64,000 nt of DNA from Bryobacteraceae bacterium (GTDB taxonomy: Bacteria; Acidobacteriota; Terriglobia; Bryobacterales; Bryobacteraceae), in assembly GCA_041394945.1 (NCBI GenBank), contig JAWKHH010000002.1, positions 1,000,501 to 1,064,500 on the forward strand, written 5' to 3'. Under the pieces are notes generated by a model that was given only the letters and a program-made list of their open reading frames with translations, made no database searches and had not been told where the DNA came from. Each line of letters begins with the position of its first letter. The first letter of the stretch is position 1. The translations under genes were made by a program, and so were the position numbers. Shown one piece after another: positions 8,001-20,516 of the stretch.

Positions 8001-9633
8001 AGATCTGCCGGCCGATAGCGTTCTCTATTCCGGCCTCGCCGCCGGCTATCCGGGCATCTATCGCGTCGACTTCCGGCTTCCCCTCGAGGTCCGGAACGGT
8101 GAGATCCCCATCGTCATCCGCTTCGGCTTGCAGGCGTCTCCCGACAGCGCGTACCTGCGCGTTACCGGCGGCGAAGACCGTTCGCCGCGAATCACCACCG
8201 CGCCCTCGCGCATGGATTTCGGCGACGTCGTCCGCGGCTCCACCGTCACCCGGCCGCTCACAATCGCGAACGCGGGAACGGCGCCGCTCGTCATCACCAC
8301 CCTGCTCCTCGATTCCCGCGCCTTCTCCGTTTCGCCCAACTTCGGCTTCCGCCTCGGTCCCGGCGATACGCGCGTCGTCAATATCACCTACACCGCCGGC
8401 GCCCTCGGCCGCATCGATGCCACGCTCTCCGTCGGCACCGACGATCCGGCCCGGCCCGTCCTCGAAGTCCCCCTCTCGGCCGCGTCCATCGAACAGCCGC
8501 CCACGCCTAATCCCGTGCCCAGCATTTCCGGTATTTCGCCGGCCACCGTGGAATCTGCCGGCGCTTCGTTCCATCTGGTCGTCAACGGCGCCAACTTCGT
8601 CCGCGGGTCGGTGGTCGAGATCAACGGCGAGGCCCGGTCCACGTTCTTCAACCACCCCGCGCAGTTGATCGCCCTCGTTCGCGCCCAGGATATCGCGCGG
8701 GCCGGCGAACAGCAGGTCACCGTGCTATCGCCGCTGCCGGGCGGCGGCCGCTCGCAGCCGGTTACTCTTACCGTCCGCACCACCTTCGTCCCCAACCAGC
8801 CGCTCAGCTTGATCAACCAAATGGAGACCCGCTTCTGTCCGACCGTGATCTCTTACGTTTCCGTCCAGGACAGCGCCGGTTTGCCCATCCGCAACCTCAC
8901 GCGCGAACGGCTTACCTGCCGCGAAGAAGGCGAGGAGATCGACTGCACGATCAACCGCGCGCAGGCCGTCGCGCCCGTGTCGCTCACGATCGTCCTCGGC
9001 ATGAACGGACTCACCGCCGAGCAGGACCAGATCCTCATCAAGAATGCCGCCAAGGCGCTCGTCAACAGCCTCGACGCGCCGGACCGGATCTCCATCCTCC
9101 ACCTCGAAGACCAGGCCCGCCCGCTGCTCTACTTCACCACCGACAAGGACAAGGCGCTCGTGTTGATCGACCAGCTTCACCCGGTGGGCCCCGGCAACGC
9201 TCTCTATGACTCGGTGATTACATCGGCCGGCCTGTACCGCGATGAGATTGACCGCCGCAAGATCGTCGTCCTGATCACCGCGGAACCCAACTCCGGCGGC
9301 ACCTTCGTCGATCTCCAGGCCGCCGTCGGCACCGCCCAGCGCACTGGCATCACCTACTACACGGTGGCCGTCGGACCCGGAACCGCCGATGTCGCCCTCA
9401 CCGGCTTCCTCCGCGAACTTTCGCGCGAGACCTATGGCCAGTTCTTCTCCGAGGCCTCATCGCTCCAGTTCAACACTCTCGCCGGCCGGATTGGCAATAT
9501 CATCCAGTCCCAATACGCCATCCAAACCAACGCGCGCTTCATCGATTTCCGCCAGAAGCCGCTCTCGTTCACGTTCCTGATCCCCGAGGGCAGCGTCACC
9601 GCCACGCGCAACTACGCCCCCTGCAATCCCTGA
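5011..9633 (+). CDS. Very large secreted SBBP beta-propeller / IPT / VWA protein
   Basis: A 1540-residue exported protein of a type common in Solibacter-like acidobacteria. Order of parts: signal peptide (about 1-27); an N-terminal domain of the DUF7948 type (35-220, containing VRYHGVYPGIDLVYYGNG); a run of SBBP-type propeller repeats (about 225-700, each with GNLYLGGTT or GNAYVTGDT followed by DFP and ending in STFLGG); an invasin-like Ig domain (705-800); IPT-like and TIGR03437-like segments (810-1045, with GYPGIYRVDFRLP); an ASH/choice-of-anchor-D domain (1060-1150, MDFGDVVRGSTVTRPLTIAN); another IPT domain; and a C-terminal VWA-like domain (1280-1510). The VWA first strand reads TIVLGMNGL where a metal site would need DxSxS, so the MIDAS is probably lost. 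The role is likely adhesion or surface display. The 3' end overlaps the convergent lysR gene by 22 bases. Confidence 0.88.
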   Translation: MPTKYAGFVSSVLGCFLLSPALLGASPAAGLGDLPLRFEPDAEGAGFVSMGPGYTLAVGPAEARFASGSARIRMALDGADAAARGSGEARLESVSNYLAGNDRSHWRTGVPNFARVRYHGVYPGIDLVYYGNGRQLEYDFVVQPGSDPSRIGLRFEGANGLTLASNGDLVIAADGNEIRHRKPAVYQDTADGRRAVEGAYRIGENGIVRFEVAAYDRTRTLVIDPVLQFSTYFGGRSRDVGTGLVLDRTGNIYMTGTATSTEFPTSVGAYQGQLISGADIFVVKLNATGTSVFYSTLIGGTAEDIPGPPAVDNNGNLYLGGTTGSPNFPTTPGAYKVFPLGQPSGLDGFVLKLNPNGADLVYSTRIGGQDTDHLNAVAVDPGGNAYVTGDTLSQDFPITSEDVFQKEMRGAIDAFVAKINPTGSGLVWSTFLGGDSDSLTVAYETGKAISVNRGGQVFVAGETTLRDFPIATPVQAEHIGQSDIFVTGIDAKGETLLWSTFLGGEGIETLGSMYIDPTGANIYVAGDTASRRYPVTPGAYQAFFGPGDENKREGFLTRLNGGGGLMYSTFFGGNRDEQVTGVVGDAQGIATIFGTTASSNIPVTGGPLQSTLNVSQAGIPFDTFLATFNPGGTQVTFATYLGGRRNEASGAIARDTQGNLYITGYTESPDFPTTPGALHRSGGIGNPSIFLARIGEARPGPASLGILSGNNQTADEGTQLPQPLAVVLLDVFGNPVSGASIAFSTTAGNLSAPAVLTDGLGRAQVRLTLPLRPGAIKVTASIADFPPVEFTAISRRVGPPIPEISNLDGVFGAGRSAVAVRHLSPGGRAVVKGKDFIVAGADEEAIPDRLVNGQLPTNLAGVCVTVSGVAARLLSVTPFEVVMQVPEVEIGMSSVVVITNCGRLGELRSDPRAIEVRASSPEFFYYTVNPQGRSPIHAVRGDSGDAIGPNGSSATPNSVVRAFGTGFGRTDPLIGSGEFPTADTPTSIRPVIVLDGEDLPADSVLYSGLAAGYPGIYRVDFRLPLEVRNGEIPIVIRFGLQASPDSAYLRVTGGEDRSPRITTAPSRMDFGDVVRGSTVTRPLTIANAGTAPLVITTLLLDSRAFSVSPNFGFRLGPGDTRVVNITYTAGALGRIDATLSVGTDDPARPVLEVPLSAASIEQPPTPNPVPSISGISPATVESAGASFHLVVNGANFVRGSVVEINGEARSTFFNHPAQLIALVRAQDIARAGEQQVTVLSPLPGGGRSQPVTLTVRTTFVPNQPLSLINQMETRFCPTVISYVSVQDSAGLPIRNLTRERLTCREEGEEIDCTINRAQAVAPVSLTIVLGMNGLTAEQDQILIKNAAKALVNSLDAPDRISILHLEDQARPLLYFTTDKDKALVLIDQLHPVGPGNALYDSVITSAGLYRDEIDRRKIVVLITAEPNSGGTFVDLQAAVGTAQRTGITYYTVAVGPGTADVALTGFLRELSRETYGQFFSEASSLQFNTLAGRIGNIIQSQYAIQTNARFIDFRQKPLSFTFLIPEGSVTATRNYAPCNP

Positions 9634-10562
9634 TCGGCCGGCGCGTTTGGCCCCGCCGGCGAGGGCGTTGCCCGCAGCGTTTTCGCGGCGCCGGTCAGCA
9701 GCGAGAGAAACGACTCCGACGCCCGGTTCAGCCGCTTTCGCTTCAGCCGCACGATGCCGAGGGGCCGGAACAATCCCGGCGCCGCCAGCGGGATCGCCAC
9801 CAGCCGCCGCTGCTCCAGATCCGGCCGTAGAATCGGTTCCGGCAGCAGGCTCAGGCCATGGCCCTGCGTCACCGCTTCCTTCATGCTCTGGATGTTGTCG
9901 AAAGTAGTCACCAGTTCCACTTCCACGCCGGCTTCGCGCAGGTAGCGCCGGACCTCCCGGCTCACCGGCAGGTCCGGATCGAATCCGATGAAATCCTCGC
10001 CCGCCAGATCCTCCGCCCGGATCTCGGGCCGGCCGGCGAGTCGGTGCCCCGGACACATCGCCGCCATCATGCGCTCGTTGCGCCACGGCGTGAGCGTCAG
10101 TTCCCGCCTCGGTTCGGGATACGAGACGAGTCCGAGATCCGCCCGGTCCGCCAAAATGGCTTCGTACACCCGGGCCGGCTGCAGATACTGGACGTCCAAC
10201 TCGCTTTCTGGATGCCACTGGCGGAAAATTCGCTCCAAAGAGACCAGTTCCGACAACCCAACGGAGTAGATCGAGGCCACACGGCACCTTCCCTCAGTGC
10301 TTCCTTTCAACTGCTCGAGCTCGTCCTGGAACTCTTGGTACAGTCGCGCCGTTTCCCGGCAGAACTCGTAATATCGTCGTCCAGCGGGTGTTAGCGCGAT
10401 GGGACGGGTCGTTCTGTCCACCAATTCCACGCCCCATTGCCGTTCCAGCTCCTGCAGGTGCTGGCTCGCTGCGGATTGGCTTATCTCATTCAGTTCAGAA
10501 GCTTTACTGATGCTCCGGCTAGCCGCGATGTCGCGGAAGAGAAGGATGTGATCGAGCGTCAC
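9612..10562 (-). CDS. LysR-family transcriptional regulator, divergent from gltBD
   Basis: A 316-residue regulator. The N-terminal winged helix-turn-helix (residues 1-60) has the typical LysR pattern SISKASELNEISQSAASQHL followed by LERQWGVELVDRTTR. The rest is a periplasmic-binding-like effector domain (90-295). It is divergent from gltB with a 124-base gap holding a 12-bp palindrome and the gltB promoter. This is the arrangement of gltC-gltAB in Bacillus, so it is the likely regulator of glutamate synthase and of its own gene. That role is inferred from position, since LysR effector domains do not reveal the ligand by sequence. Its 3' end overlaps the SBBP gene tail to tail. Confidence 0.88.
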   Translation of the reverse strand: MTLDHILLFRDIAASRSISKASELNEISQSAASQHLQELERQWGVELVDRTTRPIALTPAGRRYYEFCRETARLYQEFQDELEQLKGSTEGRCRVASIYSVGLSELVSLERIFRQWHPESELDVQYLQPARVYEAILADRADLGLVSYPEPRRELTLTPWRNERMMAAMCPGHRLAGRPEIRAEDLAGEDFIGFDPDLPVSREVRRYLREAGVEVELVTTFDNIQSMKEAVTQGHGLSLLPEPILRPDLEQRRLVAIPLAAPGLFRPLGIVRLKRKRLNRASESFLSLLTGAAKTLRATPSPAGPNAPADQGLQGA

Positions 10563-10589
10563 GTGTCGATGATACTATAAGATCAACCG

Positions 10590-10601
10590 ATATTGCAATA
10601 T
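10590..10601. promoter_or_regulatory. 12-bp palindrome, candidate LysR operator
   Basis: ATATTGCAATAT is a perfect palindrome in the lysR-gltB intergenic region, ending 13 nt before the gltB -35 box. It is flanked by GATCAACCGAT on the left (10581-10591) and an imperfect inverted copy ATCGGATTGA on the right (10609-10618), giving a nested dyad of about 40 bp. LysR proteins bind such interrupted dyads upstream of the -35. Confidence 0.55.
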
Positions 10602-10614
10602 TCTTTAAATCGGA

Positions 10615-10643
10615 TTGACTGATGATTATACCGAAGCTATACT
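10615..10643 (+). promoter_or_regulatory. Near-consensus promoter of gltB
   Basis: TTGACT (10615-10620) and TATACT (10638-10643) are separated by exactly 17 nt, each one base from the sigma70 consensus. The predicted start is near 10650, with a leader of about 37 nt, AGGAG at 10673-10677 and the ATG at 10687. Confidence 0.65.
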
Positions 10644-10686
10644 CTTTAAATACCCAATCCAAGCGGGTTTGCAGGAGCCTTATCAG

Positions 10687-15324
<4,638 letters not shown>

Positions 15325-15338
15325 GAATCGAGTAAACA

Positions 15339-16754
15339 ATGGGCAAAGATACCGGATTCATGGAATACGCCCGGGAACTGCCGCAGCGGCGCCCGGTGGA
15401 GCAACGCGTCAAGGACTACCTCGAGATCTACCTCGACTTCCCGGACGAAAAGGTAAGCACGCAAGGCGCCCGCTGCATGGATTGCGGCGTACCCTTCTGC
15501 CACACCGGCTGCCCGCTGAACAACATCATTCCCGATTGGAACGATCTGGTCTACCGCAACCGCTGGCGCGACGCCATCCGCGTTCTGCACTCGACGAACA
15601 ATTTTCCCGAGTTCACCGGGCGCATCTGTCCCGCCCCGTGCGAAGCCGCGTGCGTTCTGGGCATCAACGAGCCGCCGGTGGCCATCAAATTGATCGAGCG
15701 GTCCATCATCGATCACGCGTGGAACGAAGGCTGGATCGTTCCCGAACCGCCCAGCCGCCGGACCGGCAAGAAAGTCGCCGTGGTTGGCTCCGGCCCCGCC
15801 GGAATGGCCGCCGCGCAGCAGCTCAATCGCGCCGGCCACTGGGTGACGCTGTTCGAAAAGGCGGACCGCATCGGCGGCCTGCTCCGCTACGGCATTCCGG
15901 ACTTCAAAATGGAGAAGCACCATATTGACCGGCGCGCGGAACAGATGGCGGCCGAAGGCGTCACCTTCCGCACCAACGCGCACGTCGGCGCCGGCGTCGC
16001 TGTCGACGATCTCCGGCTCGAATACGATGCCATCCTGCTCACCGGCGGCGCCGAGCACCCGCGCGATCTCCCCATCCCCGGGCGCGATCTCCAGGGTGTT
16101 CACTTCGCCATGGACTTCCTGCCGCAGCAGAACAAACGAGTGGCGGGCGACGGCGTCGCCGATCAGATCATGGCCACCGGCAAGGATGTCGTGATCATCG
16201 GCGGCGGCGACACCGGCGCCGATTGCGTCGGCACGTCCAACCGGCACGGCGCGGCTTCCATCACGCAGTTCGAGATCATGCCGAAGCCGCCGGAGGAGCG
16301 CGCCGGTTCGACGCCCTGGCCGCTCTGGCCACTGATGCTCCGCATCGAAAGCTCGCACGAAGAGGGCTGCGACCGTCATTGGGCGGTGGCGACCCAGAAG
16401 TTCGAAGGCGACGGGCAGGGCAATGTGAAGGCGCTGCACACGGTGGAGGTGGGTCCGCCGCCGAACTTTGAGCCGATCCCCGGTACGGAGAAGGTTGTGC
16501 CCGCCGGTCTGGTTCTGCTCGCGATGGGCTTCCTCGGGCCGGTGCGCTCGGGGATGATCGAGCAACTGGGCGTCAGGCTGGATGCGCGAGGCAACGTCGC
16601 CACGGACGAGAACTATATGAGCTCGGTTCCGGGCGTGTTCGCCGCCGGCGATATGCGCCGCGGCCAGTCGCTCGTCGTCTGGGCGATCGCCGAGGGGCGC
16701 AAGGCCGCCCGCGGCGTGGATGCCTGGCTGATGGGCGACTCGACCCTGCCATAA
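15339..16754 (+). CDS. gltD: Glutamate synthase small subunit
   Basis: Beta subunit of GOGAT (471 residues): takes electrons from NADPH through FAD and two [4Fe-4S] clusters to the large subunit. The N-terminal cysteines are in RCMDCGVPFCHTGCPLNN and FTGRICPAPCEAACVLG. The FAD Rossmann motif is VAVVGSGPAGMAAAQQL (about residue 147) and the pyridine-nucleotide motif is VVIIGGGDTGADCVGTS (about 285). The last 80 residues contain the FAD-closing motif VFAAGDMRRGQSLVVWAI. The gene starts 14 bases after gltB and ends tail to tail, 18 bases from the lytic transglycosylase gene. Confidence 0.96.
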   Translation: MGKDTGFMEYARELPQRRPVEQRVKDYLEIYLDFPDEKVSTQGARCMDCGVPFCHTGCPLNNIIPDWNDLVYRNRWRDAIRVLHSTNNFPEFTGRICPAPCEAACVLGINEPPVAIKLIERSIIDHAWNEGWIVPEPPSRRTGKKVAVVGSGPAGMAAAQQLNRAGHWVTLFEKADRIGGLLRYGIPDFKMEKHHIDRRAEQMAAEGVTFRTNAHVGAGVAVDDLRLEYDAILLTGGAEHPRDLPIPGRDLQGVHFAMDFLPQQNKRVAGDGVADQIMATGKDVVIIGGGDTGADCVGTSNRHGAASITQFEIMPKPPEERAGSTPWPLWPLMLRIESSHEEGCDRHWAVATQKFEGDGQGNVKALHTVEVGPPPNFEPIPGTEKVVPAGLVLLAMGFLGPVRSGMIEQLGVRLDARGNVATDENYMSSVPGVFAAGDMRRGQSLVVWAIAEGRKAARGVDAWLMGDSTLP

Positions 16755-16772
16755 CCCGCCGGGCCTGTCTTG

Positions 16773-17447
16773 TCAGTTCTGGCCCGGCTTCGCCTTGATG
16801 TAGTTGCGCAGCACCTTCTCGACGTACAGAGTGGTTTCCCGGTACGGCGGAATGCCCTTGTACCGGTCCACAGCGCCTTGCCCGGCGTTGTATGCGGCGA
16901 GCGCCCGCTGGGCGGATCCGTCGTTTTGCAGCAGCAGGTCCCGCAGGTGGCGCACGCCGGCGTCGACGTTCTGTTCGAGGTCGTTCGGGTCTGCCCCGAG
17001 CGTGGCCGCTGTCTCGGGCATCAACTGCATCACGCCGATCGCGCCTTTGGGCGATAGCGCGTTCACCTGGTAGGCGGATTCGGCCCGGGCCAGACTGTGC
17101 ACCAACTCGCGGGGGAGGCCGTACCGGTCCGCCGCCTGATCGATCAGCAGTTTGGGGTCGGTGATGCGCGCCGCCGCGGGCGCCGGCGTCGCGGCGGTCT
17201 CAGGGGGCGTTGCTTTCACCACTTGAGGCGGTTCGTCGATCTGCTCGAACATCGTCACCGCCGCCGCCGGCAGCTCGATCTCTCCGGAGCCCGTATACAG
17301 GCGCACTACCTCGCCCGACACCTCGTGCCGCTCGGCGCGGATAACGGCCCCGGTGGCCAGCACTGCGTGCTCGGCCGCCACGGCAGCCAGGGGAAGCGCC
17401 AGTGCGAAGATCAGCCTCAAATAGCTATGACGCGGCAATCCGCCCAT
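16773..17447 (-). CDS. Lytic transglycosylase, SLT domain, exported
   Basis: Cuts peptidoglycan glycan strands in the periplasm. The C-terminal half is a family 1 SLT domain: the catalytic Glu is in HSLARAESAYQVNALSPKGA, followed by GVMQLMPETAATLG and AYNAGQGAVDRYKGIPPY. The N-terminus carries a hydrophobic export signal (YLRLIFALALPLAAVAA), then a short beta domain and a Pro/Ala linker. I chose the ATG at 17447 because it places the signal peptide at the start (224 residues). The ATG at 17465 has a weak GGAAGGGG upstream and is possible; it would overlap the start of the divergent threonine synthase gene. No other cell-wall gene lies nearby. Confidence 0.85.
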   Translation of the reverse strand: MGGLPRHSYLRLIFALALPLAAVAAEHAVLATGAVIRAERHEVSGEVVRLYTGSGEIELPAAAVTMFEQIDEPPQVVKATPPETAATPAPAAARITDPKLLIDQAADRYGLPRELVHSLARAESAYQVNALSPKGAIGVMQLMPETAATLGADPNDLEQNVDAGVRHLRDLLLQNDGSAQRALAAYNAGQGAVDRYKGIPPYRETTLYVEKVLRNYIKAKPGQN

Positions 17448-17463
17448 CCGTTGACACGGTATC

Positions 17464-18711
17464 ATGGTGACTCGCACCCCTTCCATGACCACACTTTCCC
17501 ACCTCGAATGCAGCCTTTGCGGCAAGCGCCACGACGCCGGAATCGCACACAATCTGTGCGCTTGCGGAGGACCGCTTCTGGTCCGCTACGACCTCGAGAA
17601 GGCCAAGTCCGGATGGAGCCGCGAATGGCTGATGCGCGCGCCGGCCACCATGTGGCGTTATGCGCCCGTGTTGCCGGTGAACAAACCGGAGAATATGATC
17701 TCGCTCGGCGAAGGTTTCACGCCGCTGGTGCGGGCGCGCCGCCTCGGAGCACGTCTCGGAACGACGCAGCTTTGGGTGAAGGACGAAGGTCTCAACCCCA
17801 CCGGATCGTTCAAGGCGCGCGGGCTTTCCTGCGCGGTGTCGATGTGCGCCGAACTGGGCGTGAAAAAGATCGCGCTCGGCTCGGCCGGCAACGCCGCCTC
17901 GGCGTCGGCGGCCTACGCGGCGGCCGCCGGAATCGAGTGTCACATCTTCATGCCGAAGGACGTGCCGCAATCGAACTACGTGGAATGCAAGGCGTTCGGC
18001 GCGCAGGTGACGCTGATCGACGGGCTGATCAGCGACTGCGGACGGATCGTCGTCGAGCGCAAGGAAGCCGAGGGCTGGTTCGAGGTCAACACGCTCAAGG
18101 AGCCCTATCGCATCGAAGGCAAGAAGACCATGGGTTACGAAGTGGCGGAACAGTTTCACTGGAAGCTCCCCGATGTCATCTTCTACCCCACCGGCGGTGG
18201 AGTGGGGCTCATCGGGATGTGGAAGGCCTTCGAAGAGATGGAGGCGCTCGGCTGGATCGGCTCGCAGCGGCCGAAAATGATCGCCGTTCAGGTGGAAGGT
18301 TGCCAGCCGGTGGTGAAGGCGTTCGAGGAAGGCAAGGACCGGAGCGAGTTCTGGCAGAACGCTTACACCGTGGCGAGCGGATTGCGCGTGCCCAAGCCGC
18401 TGGGCGATTTCCTGATCCTGCAGGCCGTCCGCGCGAGCGGCGGCTGCGCGATTGCCGTTTCCGACGAAGAGATGCTCGACGCGGGAATCGAACTCGCGTC
18501 GGACGAAGGCATGTTCGCCGCGCCGGAGGGCGCGGCCTGCGTGGCGGCGCTGAGAAAGCTGATCGCCTCGGGCTTCCTCAAGCCGGAAGAGAAGATGGTG
18601 ATCTACAACACCGGCGCCGGGTTGAAGTACCTCGAAGCCTACTCCACCCGGTTTCCGCGCACGGCGGCCGGGGACGGCGACAAGCTCGGCGGGTTGATCA
18701 CACCCCGCTGA
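17464..18711 (+). CDS. thrC: Threonine synthase (paralogue 1)
   Basis: PLP enzyme of fold type II converting O-phosphohomoserine to threonine. The 415-residue product opens with a zinc-ribbon-like segment (LECSLCGKRHDAG...CACGG). The PLP lysine lies in NPTGSFKARG (about residue 118) and the phosphate-binding loop in YPTGGGVGLIG. The start is uncertain: ATG at 17464 (used) or ATG at 17485, neither with a clear ribosome-binding site. A second synthase with a different sequence lies 2 kb away on the other strand. The product keeps the features of threonine synthase, but a threonine dehydratase-like or other aminoacrylate-forming role cannot be ruled out for one of the pair. The 3' end overlaps the histidine kinase gene by 14 bases. 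Confidence 0.85.
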   Translation: MVTRTPSMTTLSHLECSLCGKRHDAGIAHNLCACGGPLLVRYDLEKAKSGWSREWLMRAPATMWRYAPVLPVNKPENMISLGEGFTPLVRARRLGARLGTTQLWVKDEGLNPTGSFKARGLSCAVSMCAELGVKKIALGSAGNAASASAAYAAAAGIECHIFMPKDVPQSNYVECKAFGAQVTLIDGLISDCGRIVVERKEAEGWFEVNTLKEPYRIEGKKTMGYEVAEQFHWKLPDVIFYPTGGGVGLIGMWKAFEEMEALGWIGSQRPKMIAVQVEGCQPVVKAFEEGKDRSEFWQNAYTVASGLRVPKPLGDFLILQAVRASGGCAIAVSDEEMLDAGIELASDEGMFAAPEGAACVAALRKLIASGFLKPEEKMVIYNTGAGLKYLEAYSTRFPRTAAGDGDKLGGLITPR

Positions 18712-20467
18712 TCGCAGGTTCGTGCTGGCGCGTCCAACGTTCCACTTTGGCCCGAAGCGCCTCGGGCGTGAACGGCTTGCTGAGGTAGTCGTCCATGCCG
18801 GCGGCCCGGCACCGCTCCACGTCGTTCGGCATCACGCTGGCGGTGAGGGCGACGATCGGCGTTCTGCGCGGACCGGCCTCTTCGCAGCCGCGGATCGCCT
18901 CGGTGGCCGTGAGCCCGTCCATTTCGGGCATCTGGAGATCCATGAGAATCAGGTCGTAGTTCGTGTTCGATGTAGCCGCCAGCGCTTCCACGCCGTTTTC
19001 GCAAACGTCGACCCGATACCCGTTCTTCTCGAGCAGCCGGCGTGTCAGAGTCTGGTTGACCAGGTTGTCTTCCACAACCAGCACCCGCCTCCTGGCTGCT
19101 TCTCCGTCGCCGTCGGAGCCGGAACGTCGCGCCGCCAGCGGAATCTCGAACCAGAACGTCGAACCCGCGTTCCGCGTGCTTTCCACGGAAATCTTACCTC
19201 CCATCGCTTCCACCAATTGTTTTGAAATCGATAACCCCAGACCGCTACCGCCCTTGCGATGGGCGCCGGGCAACTGAAGGAACGGATCGAAAATCCGATC
19301 CTGGTCGCCTTGCGCGATTCCGATGCCCGTGTCGATGACCTTCATCAAGAGCCAGCCGGGGGCCGCGCCGGGCGCGGCGACGATCCGAATGGAGCCCCGG
19401 TCCGTGAAGCGAACCGCGTTGCTCACCAGATTCGTGAGCACCTGCCGGACGCGGCCGGAATCTCCCGCCGCCAAACCGGAGAGCCCGGGTGCGAATTCCG
19501 ATTCAATCCGCAAGCCCTTCTCCGCCGCTTTGGGTGTCATTAACTGAACGACCGCGTGCACCAGATCGCGCGGGTTGTAAGGTGCGTTGTGGATTTCGAT
19601 GCCGCGCGCTTCGATCCTCGAGTACTCGAGGAGGTCGTTCAGCAGCCCCATGAGAGACTCCGATGAATCGCGGACGGTCTGCGCGTAGCCGCGCTGCTCT
19701 GGCGTAAGCCGGGTGGTAAGCAGCAACTCGGTCATTCCGAGAATGCCGTGGAGCGGCGTACGGATCTCGTGGCCGGTGGTGGCGAGAAACCGGCTCTTCT
19801 CTTCCATCGCCGAACGCGCCGCCGCCAGGGCGTCGAATAGATCCGCGTTCCGTTGTGCGGATTCGTCGGCGGTGTCGTGGAACTCCGTGATGTCGTGGCC
19901 GATCGCGAGAAACCGGCTGGCTTCGGGGAGGAGCTTGAGCGTCCATGCGATCCAGCGGATATCGCCGCTTACGGTTCGCACGCGGCCGTTCCAGCGGCGC
20001 GGCTGGCCGTCCGCGATGAGGCCGCGAACGTGCGCTTGCACTTGCTCCACGTCCGGTGTCGGGATGAAAGACTCGACGCTTCCTTGCCGGGTGAGGCTGT
20101 CGGGCTCGTGCCCGAACATCCGCATCCAAACCGGGTTCAATTGAATCGGATTTCCGGATAAATCTCCGATATATACGAGATCCGATGTCTCCGAGAACAA
20201 GTGATTCCGTTCGCCGGCCGCGGCCGAGTGCTCCACCGCCAGTCGCGACATCTCACGGAGCCGCCTGTAACAGTGGCGCTTGAGAATCAGCAGGCAGGCA
20301 ACGGCCAACAACAACACCGCTGCCGGAACCGCGAACAGCGCCAGTTCGGGCAGGCCGCCCGCCGACGCCGACGCGAGTGAAGTTTTGTGGAAGCAACCGA
20401 GCCCGACGACCGTTGCACGCTGCAACAGGGAGACACCTGCTGGCGCGAAGCCAAGGCTATTGATCAC
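18698..20467 (-). CDS. Hybrid sensor histidine kinase / response regulator
   Basis: A 589-residue inner-membrane kinase. Order: a short N-terminus, one membrane helix (LALFAVPAAVLLLAVACLLI, about 42-62), a PAS domain (about 85-205, WMRMFGHEPDSLT), HisKA with phospho-acceptor His in FLATTGHEIRTPLHGILGM, HATPase with N box NLVSNAVRFTD and G boxes DTGIGIA and GGSGLGLSISKQLVEAMGG, then a C-terminal receiver with phospho-acceptor Asp in LILMDLQMPEMDG and conserved Lys in YLSKPF. There is no output or Hpt domain, so phosphate must pass to a separate protein. Translation starts at GTG with AGGA five bases upstream. It sits between two threonine synthases; no cognate regulator is adjacent. The sensed signal is unknown. 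Confidence 0.92.
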   Translation of the reverse strand: MINSLGFAPAGVSLLQRATVVGLGCFHKTSLASASAGGLPELALFAVPAAVLLLAVACLLILKRHCYRRLREMSRLAVEHSAAAGERNHLFSETSDLVYIGDLSGNPIQLNPVWMRMFGHEPDSLTRQGSVESFIPTPDVEQVQAHVRGLIADGQPRRWNGRVRTVSGDIRWIAWTLKLLPEASRFLAIGHDITEFHDTADESAQRNADLFDALAAARSAMEEKSRFLATTGHEIRTPLHGILGMTELLLTTRLTPEQRGYAQTVRDSSESLMGLLNDLLEYSRIEARGIEIHNAPYNPRDLVHAVVQLMTPKAAEKGLRIESEFAPGLSGLAAGDSGRVRQVLTNLVSNAVRFTDRGSIRIVAAPGAAPGWLLMKVIDTGIGIAQGDQDRIFDPFLQLPGAHRKGGSGLGLSISKQLVEAMGGKISVESTRNAGSTFWFEIPLAARRSGSDGDGEAARRRVLVVEDNLVNQTLTRRLLEKNGYRVDVCENGVEALAATSNTNYDLILMDLQMPEMDGLTATEAIRGCEEAGPRRTPIVALTASVMPNDVERCRAAGMDDYLSKPFTPEALRAKVERWTRQHEPAISGV

Positions 20468-20476
20468 TAGGTCCTG

Positions 20477-20506
20477 ATAGTACTAGAACTCATACCCACG
20501 TGTCAA
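20477..20506 (-). promoter_or_regulatory. Candidate promoter of the hybrid histidine kinase
   Basis: On the minus strand a perfect TTGACA (20506-20501), an 18-nt spacer and TACTAT (20482-20477). The -10 ends nine bases before the GTG at 20467, so the message would have almost no leader and the AGGA would lie at or before its 5' end. It lies just 11 bases from the stop of the second threonine synthase gene. Confidence 0.5.
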
Positions 20507-20516
20507 GCCAAAAAAT

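Noticed and set aside
10563..10686. Riboswitch or T-box before gltB, thrC or hom
   Set aside because: The leaders are short, with no specifier loop, anti-terminator or T-box sequence; only promoter and palindrome are visible.
20467..20516. Terminator between the kinase and the second threonine synthase
   Set aside because: No stem followed by a T run is present; the region is better explained as the kinase promoter.
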